64,000 nt of DNA from Candolleomyces eurysporus (taxonomy: Eukaryota; Basidiomycota; Agaricomycetes; Agaricales; Psathyrellaceae), in NCBI GenBank assembly GCA_027579435.1, contig JANBPK010000919.1, positions 248,001 to 312,000 on the forward strand, given 5' to 3'. Shown here piece by piece: positions 1 through 11,363 of the stretch; positions within the stretch are counted from its first letter, which is position 1, and each line of letters opens with the position of its first letter. The translations under genes and the position numbers were made by a program. Under the pieces are notes generated by a model, which did no database searches, was not told the origin of the DNA, and saw only the letters and a program-made list of their open reading frames with translations.

Positions 1-254
1 GAAATTACCTAGAGATCAGGACTCTTAGAGGTGTTACTGTAGCGTAAATAATCCTGTGTCTTTCAGTTTCAAGAGGCGTGATCTGAAAATGGAAACATGG
101 CCCCTATCTACACGTCACCGCGGAGTGACCGGCGTACCCGCATTTCTGTTCCTCGACCTTCAGCCAGTCCATTGGACTGGAGAAGGACCTACCACCTCAC
201 CGAGGACAGCTACTCTCTATTCAAATTAAATCGACTCTCTTACAGCGCTTGAAA

Positions 255-1124
255 ATGATACACGCCGTCATGATCTGTTGCGTCTTCCTGCTTCCTTCGA
301 GCCATACTCAAACTGAGCATCCTCTACTGTAGTCAACACCTCTGGTCTTGCTCGCTTGACAAAGTTCTACACCCCTCTACACCAATCCGCCGAAAGCGTA
401 GTCCAAAAGATCTTCTCACTCATATCAACGCGGCCAGCAAGTCTATGCAACTTCCTCGATGCACCAGAGCTTGAGGCCTTCCTGGGACCCAAAGGAGGCC
501 TGAAAGACGAACGTTGGAGAGTCGTCTATCGAAACTATGCGACCCTGTACTTTGTCTTTGTGGTTGATAGCTCTGAGAGCGAGCTAGGGATCTTGGATCT
601 CATCCAGGTGAGAGAACTCTCTAGATGACTTTAGTCTCAGATTTGTTGACGACCATGGTTTGCGCCTGGGTACAATAACCAGGTCTTTGTCGAATCTCTC
701 GATAGGGCATTCGAGAACGTCTGTGAACTAGATCTTGTCTTTCACTTTGACGAGGTTAGTTCTATTCTTTATTCTTTTCGCCGTTGTATTGTATTTTTCA
801 ATTAAACTTCCATTCTGTTCCCAGGTTCATCACATCTTGGCGGAAGTGATACAAGGAGGGTTAGTTTTGGAAACAAATGTGGACGAAATCGATTCATGTG
901 GTACGTATCCAAACTAGCTTCTTTCCTGACATGCGGGGTCTCACAGCGCCCTTGTATCATTTTAATTTACCCCAGTACAACAAGCATCAAGGGCCAGAAA
1001 GGAGTCTTTCGCCTCTTCTAATCCACTCTCACTCGGAGGCAGTGGGCTCAACTCTCGTAGCGGAAATCTCAAAACACCATTGGGCTGGCTCACGGGCAAG
1101 CTGACAGGCGTGGGTGCTCGTTGA
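255..1124 (+). CDS. APS3: AP-3 adaptor complex small (sigma) subunit
   Basis: Five exons (255-276, 333-607, 683-754, 825-900, 976-1124) join in phase to a 197-residue protein. It starts MIHAVMIFNTSGLARLTKFY and carries the sigma-adaptin core: YRNYATLYFVFVVDSSESEL, LDLIQ, ENVCELDLVFH and HHILAEVIQGGLVLETN. The DSSESEL segment and the LETN ending of the longin-like fold are diagnostic of AP-3 sigma rather than AP-1 or AP-2. AP-3 sorts cargo from the Golgi or endosome to the vacuole. The length fits the family (yeast Aps3 is of similar size). The first exon is only 22 nt. The C-terminal tail after VQQASRARKES is Ser/Gly-rich and not conserved. MED6 lies tail to tail with it, 171 bp away. Confidence 0.93.
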
Positions 1125-1295
1125 TGTCGGTAGAATACACGAAGAGATGATGATGTAGAACATGCAATTCGAGCGCCCATAATTGATACCATTCACTCCC
1201 AAAAGCCAATATTATCAGAAACAGGTCGTAACCCAGCGTAACAAGGGTGCCATTTTGAAACAGAACACGTCCCATCACCATTCAACGACAAAGTT

Positions 1296-2472
1296 CTATC
1301 CAGATGGTGGTGGTGCAACAGAAGATCCTGGTAATCCGGGTGGTTTCAGCTATTCGTTCTAGTAATAATTGATGATCCCCGAAACACTCACGTTTCCGTT
1401 TCTTTTTTACCGAGGTCTTGGACGACTCTGCCTGCATCGACGGTGCCCTCCCAATCCCATCTAGAGGTTGAGGAGCAGGTGTAGGAGCCGTAGACGGAGT
1501 CTCAGCCGTAACACTCTCAGCAACAGCTGCAGAACCAGCAGCAGTTTCTGGCGGCGTGATCACTGAATTCATCGCCGTTGTGTGCATAGCGTTCATCAGG
1601 AGCATCATATTCATTCGTTTAGACCCTTCCCCCGGTCGTTTAACTGCTGATGCAGAACCTGGCTGTTCTGAATCCGATGATGTCGTCTCTTCAGCCTCCT
1701 GATTCTTCTTTTTGGAAGCATCTGCTCCTGCTACTGCAGGGTTGGGGTCGCCTACAATCGGCCAGACGAAACCAGTGCGCGGAGTGTAGTCGGGACGATG
1801 GTTGCGTAAAATGTCAAGGGAGGTTTGAAGCGAAAACAACGAGGCGAGCTGTGAGAGAGATTGAATATATTGAACACACAGGAAGGCAATGCCAGACGGA
1901 TGCTGCACTGCTCACTATGCGATTGGAGAGTAACGAGTATAGATCTGGCGCCTGGTATATTCGGTTCTGCACACAGTAGTATGCAGCCAATGGTTTAGCT
2001 AGAATTGCCTTGGTTCAGATCATTAGGACTATCACAAAGGCACAGCAGTGTCATACCTTCGTCTGGAGATATTCTGTCTCGCTTTTGGATGATAAAGTAC
2101 GTTGGTGGTTGTGCATCCACCACGACGAACTCTACACCCTTGAATCGCCTAAAGAAGGTCAAACCGAGACACGTTCGATCCTGAAGATAGTAAAGCCAAC
2201 CTAAGTTCTTCTTCTTCATTCTCTATGATTGTCCCAGAAAGCCTCGTTTGCATGCGAAGGATAGCATTATTGCATTGGGCATCATAGAACATCGAATTCG
2301 TGAAGTAGTCGAAAACATTCTCGGGTGTCAGAGGCCCGTTTGCCTGTTCCGACAAGCCATTCCTGAGCGCTTGCTCCACACAGGGAATGCCAATTTCGCT
2401 CACCTGTAGCCACTCGTGCCAAATGAAAAAACGAGCCGTATCGTCATCGGGTCGAACGTCACTGGGGTCCAT
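1296..2472 (-). CDS. MED6: Mediator complex subunit 6
   Basis: Six exons on the minus strand (2404-2472, 2201-2343, 2057-2148, 1916-1998, 1392-1848, 1296-1327) give a 291-residue protein in phase. The N-terminal Med6 domain shows FFIWHEWLQ, NVFDYFTNSMFYD, CNNAILRMQT, GVEFVVVDAQPPTYFIIQKR, and then YYCVQNRIYQAPDLYSLL with SLQTSLDILRNHRPDYTPR. It is a head-module subunit of the Mediator coactivator, acting in the nucleus with RNA polymerase II. After the domain comes a low-complexity Ala/Pro/Thr linker and a basic KKKRKR stretch near the C-terminus, as in other fungal MED6 proteins. The terminal exon is inferred from a gtgagt donor and cag acceptor and adds only about ten residues; it is the least certain part. 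Confidence 0.9.
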
Positions 2473-3163
2473 GGTAGGTCAGCTTTAGGGCGGCTAAATG
2501 GCAGTCGTCGGAAGCACGGAAACACGCATGCATGACGCAACGCGTCCGGCACCACGTTCTGACTAATGACACTCAACGTCAGCTCCATGAGCCCAGCCAA
2601 AGTGGACCACTCCAGAACATTCTCTCGGGGAGCGCCCTAACCAGAGTATCGGAGCAAAGAGTTATATTGAACAAATGAGGAGAGATAACGAACGACGAAC
2701 AACAAAGATAAGAGCCACAGGAACACGAATACTCGGACGGATGATAGTTATGGTTATGTAGATAAACGAGAGCAAAATAGGCTAAGCCAAGCAATATCAC
2801 AGAAGCAAAAAGTAAGGAGGGGGCATATGGTAGGTACGAGATACGGGATAATAAAAAGAGGGGAAAAAAATCATAACGAGATCACGTTCGTCTCGGGGCC
2901 AAGTGTATAAACAACAGGGCGGTACGATACGCGACACATCGTATGCGCCGGACGCGACAGCAGGATCCTGGCTCAAGCAAAAACAAGAATCCATGGAAAG
3001 CATAAGATGAGGAACCAGCTGAAGGTCATATGCAAGGAGGGTGGGGTTGCAAGCGAGTGCCTGTGTGATGGGGGACGATGTGAGCGATGGATTGTGAATG
3101 AGGTGATATCAAACAAAACTTACAGGTGAAAGAAGAATAAATCAAGATCCATGCGGCCGTCGT
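2473..3163. other. intergenic, no gene seen
   Basis: About 690 bp between the MED6 start and the zinc-finger gene stop. Only short shadow reading frames occur. It should hold the MED6 promoter and the 3' UTR of the zinc-finger gene. I see no RNA gene or repeat. Confidence 0.5.
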
Positions 3164-4242
3164 TTACTTGATATCGTGGCAGTCACAAGCCTTGGTGCCA
3201 CCGACAGAGCCCTTGCCACAGGTGTCACACCAGTTTCGGTTTCCAGCGCCGACGCCGATGGCCTTCTTGGAGGCTTGGAGGCTCTCATCGCGGTGGATGC
3301 TAACCAAATGCCTTCCCAGGTCGTGCTTGCGGGAGAAGGATCGACCGCAGGAGCGGTGGGGGCAGACATGGGGCTTGAGCCTGTTGGGGTCATGGGTGGC
3401 CATGTGCGTCTTGAGATTGTAAGCCCTAGCAAAGCCTAAAAAAAAAGTGATGAGTTGGGATTCGACTGAGGAGCGGACACAATGTTTAAACTTACCTCGT
3501 GGGCAGGAGGGGCACTTGTACTTCTTGCGGGGATCTCCTTTGAGTTCCTCCGCCTGCATANGGGGTTNGGGGGTGCCAAGGGCGGCAGCTGCGTGGAGAG
3601 GTGAAGGGGCGAGACCGTATTTTGGCCGAGAGTGTTATTGAAGCCAATCTGGCTAAATATGTCACCAGCGCTGCGACGGCTGGGAGGGCCATAGTCGGAA
3701 TAGCTAGAGCGGACGGGGAAGCCCTTGGGGCCTGCGCTCATCGGGACCGGGGGGCTGCGGGGGGGAGTCGGCGGCAGCTGGCCAAAGGAGGTGGGATCAG
3801 AGTGGTCGTCAAGACTGAAGGACTGCGGAGCACCGTAGTCGGAGCCCACCCTCGCACGCTGGAACTGCATATCGATTTGAGAGAAGTCAAAGGTGGGGGA
3901 GTTGTTGGAAGTGGGTTGGCCGTAGAAGGAGGAGACGTCGCTGAAGATATCGTCTGAAGCAGACTCTGAGACGCCAGAAGTAGTAAGTGTGGAGAGGGGG
4001 CCTGCAGGGCCACGCGGGATGGTGTAGTTGTGGTTGTTTGAGACGGTCAAGAGCTGGAGCTGCTCCTCGAAACCCTCGAGGCCGCTATCAATATCGACCT
4101 CGAAAAACTCCGGAGGGGGTGCCTCGAGATCGCAAGGGGAATGAAACAGGGAGAACTCGAGGTTCTGGGTATGCTGCTTGTTGAGATAATCGTAGTTCTG
4201 GAAAGCCTCAAGGGGAGGAGGAGGGTAGGAAAAGTCAGACAT
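3164..4242 (-). CDS. C2H2 zinc-finger transcription factor (Crz1-like fingers)
   Basis: Start chosen at 4242 (MSDFSYPPPPLEAFQNYDYL). An in-frame upstream extension to 4335 exists but looks like 5' UTR. The acidic, Pro/Ser-rich N-terminal half is followed by two C2H2 fingers: CPSC...FARAYNLKTHMATH, interrupted by an intron at 3436-3495, and CPHRSCGRSFSRKHDLGRHL. A short C-terminal Cys cluster follows (WCDTCGK, CDCHDIK). The RxYNLKxH and RKHDLxRH finger helices resemble Crz1/Prz1-type calcineurin-response factors, but the family assignment is inference. Two ambiguous bases at 3561 and 3568, in G runs, fall where the frame changes between the two halves. The gene is therefore probably intact but misread there. 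Expected length is about 335 residues, nuclear. Confidence 0.8.
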
Positions 4243-6490
4243 GGCTGGGACTGTGCTGCGGGGCGAAGTTAATAATGGAGAGGAGGAAAGAGTCAGAGTG
4301 GATGGATGATGAGAAGAAAGAAGGGAGTTGACCAAAACCCATACACATCCATATACGTTGGACTACTGCGCATTTATGTCAGCAACACATGTCACAGTTC
4401 ACATCTGCACCGCTTTCCTACAGCACTACCCGGCCACATATCCCCGCAACCGCAGCCTTGATACCCATCAGGGACGCCGGGGACGCGCGGCATCCAGTCC
4501 CAGGTCTTTCGGATATTCTCCATCCGCTAGGGGACGAGCGCCCGCCCAGACCAAGTTTCCAATCCCTGATGGTCGCGACAAAGTGCACAACCATTCGGTG
4601 CTCACGGCTAGTCGGTAAAATCAGCTTAGTGATGGTTTCTACTGACTTGACGCCCGGTCCCGAGGCCCCAGCTCTTCTATCATTCACGCGGGGGCAGATT
4701 GGTGGCAAATCTCTCGTCTTTGTCATGCCTCGACCGAATAGTTTGCGTAACCATCTCTGCTCTCGAGGGCTAAGCGCTGGATGGCCATATAAAGACACCC
4801 AGAATCCCGGTCACAACGCAATCGGATCCCCAAGAATGCAAGGAAGTCTCTCGAAACAACCGTCTATCCGTATTTCGTACATTTGAATTTACCGAGGCAG
4901 AAACACCCACTTATGTCAAGTGCTGTAAACAGTGTTACAGATCCAAGCACGGAGTGCCCACACGGTCTGACTTGGCCTACTTATTGTCCTGTAACCAAGT
5001 CCATTCCACAATCAAGTCTAAAATCCTCTCGACATGGACAATCACAATTACCTGAGAGGAAAAACGACACGCACCGACGCTCTCACGTTCATTATGGACT
5101 CTGCATTCTCTGACGCGGTAGACTCGAGCGGAGGCCCATAGCTCCTTGAAGCAAGTTTAGACTTGCACATCCGCAGCTGCCCTGAGTCCGCACGCGACGT
5201 CACGGTCGGTCCTAGAGTCAAAATCCTTGACTAGCCAGAAAGACTCTTTTTTTCTCCTTTCCAGAGATAGAAATACAAAGTCCGAATCCATCTGGACGCA
5301 GCATGTAAGGTGCTCGGTCCCCCAANCCCCCCCTTGGCCCTGGACCACAAGAAGAAGAAAAAAAATATTTCATAAATCTCGATCTACAGAATTGAATACT
5401 CTTGAATTCAAATCAATAACGAGTTGAAGCTTGAGGGTGTAAGGTTGGAAATGCTCACTGAACACATGCAACCTCGACAGAGCACAAAGTTCCGAGACGG
5501 CTAAATGACCCTCTCCCCCTGTAAACTCGTTCGCTTAACGAATATATGGATGTGCGTGTCGCGCGTTAGCGCTATAAAAAAGGCGCAATCGCAACGAGGT
5601 CGTGAGGGCTTGGGGTTGGTGGGATACAGGTCGNAAAAAAGCAAGTCTGTTCCAGAAGAAAGCTGGAGAGTCGATTGAAGAATGGAAGAATGGATCGAAA
5701 ACCTGATGGTGTTTGTATTAGATCCGGGTAAAGGGAGAAGGGGGCAGCTTGCAGGCAACGATAGTGTTCCACAAAAGTTTAAACCCTCGAAACATTTGGG
5801 GAGCACAAGGCGAGGACCGTGCATCGCTGACGTCGCTCCAAGGCGGGTGTAGGGCAACATCAGCCGCACGGACTCGCGACGCCTGCGCGATAAGGCGCTT
5901 GTTCGCTGACATAGCGTCTGTCTCCCTCGTGGATACAGATGCACAAGTCATGTCTCGACGTCGTGCAATATCGTGTAGCCGAATTAGGCATATTCGTGTC
6001 CCAAGAACTTGGAAAACTTACCGGGATGAGAGAGTGGGCCCCAATTGTGCAACGCGCAGTCCTCGCGCCAGCTACCAAGATTTCCAACCCGAGATTCCTT
6101 TCTTAGAAGTCAATGATACGCCGTCGAGCAGAATAGGCTTCGATGCGCGATGGAATGCACGCCACGATCGCATTCATTCGATGGGCCGGAGCATAAGAAA
6201 CGCCAACGTTGTGAACCACACCTCTGTATAGTCAAAGACTAAGATTCATCACGGATTTACCATCTGCAACATGTGAGTTTGCACGAGGGACGGTGAGTAG
6301 AGGAAAACCGAGATGATATTACGATATGAACACGATGAGAGAGACATTCAAAAATACAGTGGTCGGTAAAAGCATGCATGTCTTGATGAGCATCTAGGCG
6401 CTGGGCAGATGCTCATTCCGGATGTGAAGCGTCGTGGGGGATGAAATGCGTCATCATATAGCCGTAGGTGAAAAACAACAAGATAGACAT
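4243..6490. other. long intergenic region, no supported gene
   Basis: About 2.2 kb between the zinc-finger start and the RPS27 stop. Reading frames up to 165 codons occur on both strands (for example 4389-4886 and 5749-6231 plus, 5501-5944 minus). None has a recognisable motif, and they overlap each other. Ambiguous bases occur at 5326 (before a C run) and 5634 (before an A run). It probably contains the zinc-finger promoter and the RPS27 3' UTR. Confidence 0.45.
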
Positions 6491-7139
6491 CTAGTTCTTC
6501 CTACGGAACGAGCAGCCTGTGCGTGGAGAACGGGACAAGTCAATAAACGAGTCACACGAGGAAATAAGCAATATGAATCAGTCCGAGTCTTTTCAGACTT
6601 CGGAACCGAGGTTCTTGCTGAGAGTCACGTACCCTCAGTCAACCTGGCCTTACCACCAGTGGGCTGGCACAGAACGCTTGTGCACGAGGAGCAGATAACG
6701 ACGGTCTGCGCATGCGAGAAGACGGTAGTGATAGCAAAGCAGCCTGTAGCAGTGAATTAGCACAAGATCGAAGCGGGAGTGTCAGAATGCAGGAAAAGTG
6801 ACGATCAAAGGGGGTCCCTGCCCAATCGGATCCAGCTTGGAGGGATAGATGGACTTGTGGGGGATATGGGGCCAAACAGAGGTGGAACGAGGAGGGGGTG
6901 TGCAAGGCGACAGGATACGCCACTGCAGAGTCTTCGATAAGTCGAAAAGCGATACTCACCAGGGCACTTGACGTCCATGAAATACGAGTTTGGCGACTGT
7001 ACAAGTCGCTTGAGCTTGTGCTGCTTCTGCTCGAGCTCGGCGGAGGGGTTGAGGAGATCGACGGCGAGAGTCTGGAGGACGTCGAGGACGATTGCGATCA
7101 GCTACGGCGCTGGAACGGGGGTCGCCTGACACGCACCAT
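6491..7139 (-). CDS. RPS27: 40S ribosomal protein eS27
   Basis: Four coding exons (7137-7139, 6960-7071, 6633-6743, 6491-6516) give 83 residues in phase, the usual size for eS27. The protein reads [20 protein letters not shown], then [20 protein letters not shown], then [30 protein letters not shown] and CSFRRKN. The four zinc-binding cysteines are the CPGC and CSSC pairs. It is a small-subunit ribosomal protein of the cytoplasm. The first coding exon is just the ATG, followed by a gtgcgt donor. No open reading frame longer than about 40 codons follows the true frame, so the gene is easily missed. Confidence 0.95.
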
Positions 7140-7799
7140 TTTGTCCTAAGAGGTTTTACTGACGACGAAGGCCTTTTTGGTTTCTAGTGGCTAAGAGCAA
7201 AACGACCGTGCGCAGGACACCGTTGTGTGGATAGTTGCAAACAAGGTTTGATGGGAGACGACGGAGTCTGAAGACGTGATCGCCGAGGTGGTGCCGTGGG
7301 TCAGGAGTGGGCGAGGAAATGCCGTAACGCCGTTACGGAGAAGTGTTCGAGGGATGGAACGTTCGGAAGAAGATCAGGGAAAGACAAAAGCAGACGTCAG
7401 ATTAGAAGGCGAAAGAAGACTAGTACAATAATGTAGAGGTGGCCAGGGAACCAGGAACGGAATACAAGGTCTTTTGTGTGGAAAAGGGATGAAGGGTGCT
7501 GTCAAGCGTTATTGTTTCTAGACAAGGACAAAAGCGGCGAGCGCAGATAAATACTAGGCGGCTGCAGCTGGGAGGGTCATTGGCCGCCGCTGTTGGATTT
7601 AACGACCCCTGAATATTTGCACGAGGTGAGCGGCTTTGGATCGACCGGCTTGACTCTTCCGCTAAGCCCAGCAGCCCGCTAGATCGCTCCCTATCCTTTA
7701 TCCGTCCGCTTTGCTATATATCCTCGCTCTCTCGTCTGCCTCTTTTTTCGTTCGTTGTACTTCTCCCACCATCGCAGGACGATACTCTACACTATCAAC
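7140..7799. other. divergent promoter region between RPS27 and the BTG-domain gene
   Basis: 660 bp between the two divergently read start codons. No reading frame of interest. It should contain both promoters; a TATA-like element near 7715 serves the right-hand gene. Confidence 0.5.
7714..7721 (+). promoter_or_regulatory. TATA-like element of the BTG-domain gene
   Basis: The sequence ctatatat lies about 80 bp upstream of the ATG at 7800. It is followed by a pyrimidine-rich stretch (tcctcgctctctcgtctgcc) of the kind fungi use as a transcription start region. Position and sequence only. Confidence 0.4.
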
Positions 7800-8685
7800 A
7801 TGGCCTCCACGAACCTTGCCGTCACTCTCGACCATGCCATCGCCTTCCTCACCGGCCCGCTCCTCGCCAGCTACTCCGCCGCCACCATCATCAAGCTCCA
7901 GGCGCTCCTCGAAGCCAACCTCACCGCCGTCTACGCACCCACCTGGTCCGCCCACCAGCCTCTCCGAGGGTCTGCCCGTCGCTGCCTCCTCCTCGCCCCG
8001 GCATGTCCCCCACGCCCCCATCTACGCCGCCTGCGTCGCCGCAGGCATCCGGTGGTCTGACTGGATAGATGCCCTCGGAGGCCTCGAGTTCGAGTTCTTC
8101 GTCGACCCCGGCTGCGTCGCAATCCGCAGGGCCGGCGAGCTCACCACCGTCTGGACAGGCACCGTCGCCGCCCCGCCTCTTCCGACCCCTCGCACCGGCT
8201 TGGCCTCCTTCTCCGACGCCCAGAACAGGCTCTGCTCGCGCAAGACCGCCGCTCAGCAGCTTCTCGAGCACGACGACGAGGACGAGAAGATCTTCGATCT
8301 CATCAACGACGCCAGCTGGGGCCCAGTCTTCCCCGAGCACCGCTCCTCGTCTCCTCTGTCGACCATCAGCTCGCCCTACTCGAGATGCAGCTCCCGATCA
8401 TCCAACTCGAGCTCGTCTGTGTCCGAGACCACGTCCCAGTCTTCTTCTCCATCGTCGTCCTACAGTTCTCAGTCCAAGCAGAGCAACGGGTCGTCGCGTC
8501 GAGAGCGGGCCAGGCATGCACGCGTCTATGTCGACACGTCCAAAACAGACGTCACGCCTTATGATGGCGGTAAAACCACCGTTCTCACCGGTGGTGTCAT
8601 GCTTGGCGGAGGGTCCAACAAGGCGAGCTCTCACAAGCCCAAGCAGCACTCTTCTTCCGGCAGCTGGAGATCTGGTCGAGCTTGA
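7800..8685 (+). CDS. BTG/Tob (anti-proliferative) domain protein, frameshifted in this sequence
   Basis: Starts MASTNLAVTLDHAIAFLTGP and runs as one exon. The N-terminal 75 residues (LEANLTAVYAPTW, PLRGSARRC) and the following part (IYAACVAAGIRWSDWIDALG, EFFVDPGCVAIR, LTTVWTG) match the pattern I recall for Agaricomycete BTG/Tob-domain proteins. In that family the fold recruits CCR4-NOT deadenylases. The two parts lie in different frames, and the switch falls at a five-C run at 8015-8019. Removing one C would make the gene continuous (about 295 residues). No intron signal fits, so a single-base error or real frameshift is inferred. The C-terminal third is Ser-rich, ending with a conserved-looking VYVDTSKTDVTPYDGGKTTV segment. 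Confidence 0.7.
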
Positions 8686-10820
8686 TTCTGTAGCCTGGAT
8701 GTCGAGGCTAGCAGTTAGCTTGCTACTCCTAGTTTCTCGGTTGCTCAGCATCGGTCGCTTCACTTTCTCTTCGTTTCCTCCGCGTCGTGCACTTTTTGCT
8801 CGATTCGTTTTTCACGCCGCGATTTACATTCTATCTAATATCTGCCCCATGCCCCATGCCCTTTTACGACATCCAACAGCACGCTTCACCACAAACCTCT
8901 ACGATCTGCGGACTTTTGCTTTCGCTCTTTGCATATATCATCGTACCAACACAATTTCCCCCTCATCCCCCATCAACCAAGCAGCATGTCTATCTATCTA
9001 CCTGTAGCATTTTTTATCTCGCTCGCACTATACCACAGAGTGGCTGGCCTTCTTTCTTTTATTCTCTCCTTCTTTCCAGCCACCAACGACCTTGACGAGC
9101 ACATCGCATTTAATCTAGGCCCTATTTAATATCGTTATTTTTTACGCTTTTCTGGGACTTGCGCATCATGTACCATCCACATCCTCCTACCCCACCTTCC
9201 TCTTCCTCTCTGTCTCTCTGTCTCGATCTCTCTGCTTCGTTCCGCTCCGCTTGATGCATGCACGTGTACGACTCTGTATGACCCATTTGTTGTTTTCTGT
9301 CTCGTTGTTTTCTGTCCATATCACGATACGCGCTTGTGTTATCAACCTATAATATAATCTGTGGCCTGGGCTTCACACACACTACTATATCATATCAACT
9401 GTGCAATATAATAACCAAACGACATGTCTGCATTTTGTCTATGCGCAGCCCAAAATCAAACCACCTAAAAAAAATGCTGACCATCCGCGAAGTTCGAAAC
9501 CGAGGCTCGCGGCTGGTGGCCTAGCCTAGGAAAAAAAAAATTTGGAACAGAGGATTGCAACCCGACTTGCCGACCCGGACGTGTTCAAGTTGATCGAGAT
9601 CGAAACAGTTGAGCCATGCGACACCGCAGACACGGTGAAATTCACCGCGATCGCGAAGAGCTGGCAAAAAAAAAAAGTTCGGGGAGGCTATGGTGGATCG
9701 ACTTCCGCGAGCTACCGACGCGTCTGGTCGCTTGGTAATAGTGCAGCACCGCGTGGAGATTCTAATAGCCAGAGCAACAAGGAGGGATTTGAATTGAACA
9801 TGATAAGTCCGGAAAATATCTTCGTGGAGCGTTGGCTTTCGGCTATGTCAGAAGAGACTTGACAAAGCCTTGGTGTCACACGTTTATCGTAGCGAGCGCG
9901 AGCGGCGCAGCGGGAAGCTATGAGGGATGTTGGAAGATGGATTGAGACGATCGAGGAGTTTGAGCATAGTCAGTGACCGCATCCTGAGCTTGTGAATGCC
10001 AGAAACCCGAGCCTAGAACTTCTCTGAGGTGTCGACGCGCCAGGGAACCCTACAAAGGGTTGAGTGGGGCGATTGCAACGGCAGCGTCAGCCGAGGACAT
10101 CGATGGCGTTCAAAGCCTCCGGCAGCGTCTTGTAATCGAGGCAAGGACCTTCGTGTTTATTTCATAAGTGGAGCTGACTTCTTGCGAAGTAGCGAGCTTG
10201 GGGAAATTACCGCTTCACTTCAAGCACAGGCAGTCACCGTTCCACAGGGTAAACCAACGTGCGTACTTATCGCATTGGAGAGGTACCCCCAGAGGGCGTC
10301 ACTGGCTGTCACTGGCGGCAAGGATTACTACATACACACCCCTTCGAAGCGTCGGTGGTAGTGTTGGAGATCGTTCAACGTCACATAGTGCAATGCTGAA
10401 GGAGCGCATACCTCATTTTCCCTTCCCCTTGTACGGTGGGATCCCCTTGCTGGGCAGTGGAGTACAGCAAGAAAACGCGCTACTCATCACCGTGATCGCC
10501 AATTATGATCACGTGCACGGCTCTGATTGGAATCCGCGACGGGGTGTTGGCGCTCGAAAACGTCATAATAATTTTGGAGACGGTGGGCTCCCTTGGAGAT
10601 TTAGACGCATGGTAGTATAATACCATGGAGCTTTTACTTCGTCTCTTTAAGAACGCTCAGTTATTGTTCCTACAGCACTAAATCTATTCCATCTCGTTGC
10701 CCCCACAGATCCAAGGACGAGACGGACATCCTGGCATACATTCCTCCCATCATAACCTATCACAACTATTGTTTTTCATTCACGATCAGAAGGAGCGCCA
10801 CACTTGAAGACACGGGTACT
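8686..10820. other. long intergenic region, no supported gene
   Basis: About 2.1 kb. The first 450 bp are T/C-rich and likely the 3' UTR of the BTG gene. Frames at 9542-9862, 10029-10361 and 10168-10620 overlap in different registers and show no family motif. A-rich runs occur at 9532-9541 and 9666-9676. Confidence 0.45.
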
Positions 10821-11240
10821 ATGACCATGGAGACAGTCGAGCAGCAGAAACAAGTTTACGCAAAACAATTGGCAGCACATACCTTCCGGCAATGGGAGTT
10901 GGCCCGAAGCGAAAAGGAGCTGAGGACCGCGGAAAGAACACGAAATTCGGAGTACCACCGTAGACTGAACCAACCGGTATCAGGGCCCAGCCAAGGGCAT
11001 GAAAATGCGCAGGACCAGAATAACCGGTCTCGAGGTATGTTTCTCCCGGCGTCTTTTGAAACGTATTTACGCGGTCTGTGGAAGTAGGTGCTGGGATACG
11101 GGTGCGGGACTTTGTTAGTGATTTGAGCAGACGACAGAAGGGTGGTACTAGTAATAGCGAACCAAGGCGACTACAATAAGCATAGATACTTAAATCGTGA
11201 TAATTCAAGGACCAGAGTTGCAAAGGCGGGTAATCAGTGA
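10821..11240 (+). CDS. small hypothetical protein
   Basis: Not recognised. ATG at 10821 opens a frame beginning MTMETVEQQKQVYAKQLAAH, rich in Gln, Glu, Arg and Lys and predicted helical. A gtatgt donor at 11035 and gagcag acceptor ending at 11130 would splice exon 10821-11034 to 11131-11240 in phase, giving 107 residues ending RTRVAKAGNQ. Unspliced, it would stop at 11087 after 88 residues. It lies upstream of and on the same strand as biotin synthase. Neither model has supporting family evidence. Confidence 0.3.
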
Positions 11241-11363
11241 ACTTGAGTTTATCACGGGACCCGAACCCGTCTCTCCTCCGAAATTGATGGTTAGATTTGG
11301 GTATCCCCAAAGCCCTGTCACTTTCTGTCCTCGTCCCCCACACTCCTTTTCATATCTCTTGCT

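Noticed and set aside
5749..6231. 160-codon plus-strand frame upstream of RPS27
   Set aside because: Overlapped by frames on the other strand, no family motif, no splice pattern extending it; base usage looks non-coding.
9542..9862. 106-codon frame starting in an A-rich run
   Set aside because: Start codon is TTG-type, runs through a ten-A stretch coding Lys only, no motif.
10168..10620. 150-codon frame and its neighbour at 10029-10361
   Set aside because: Two overlapping frames in different registers, no recognisable domain, no conserved start context.
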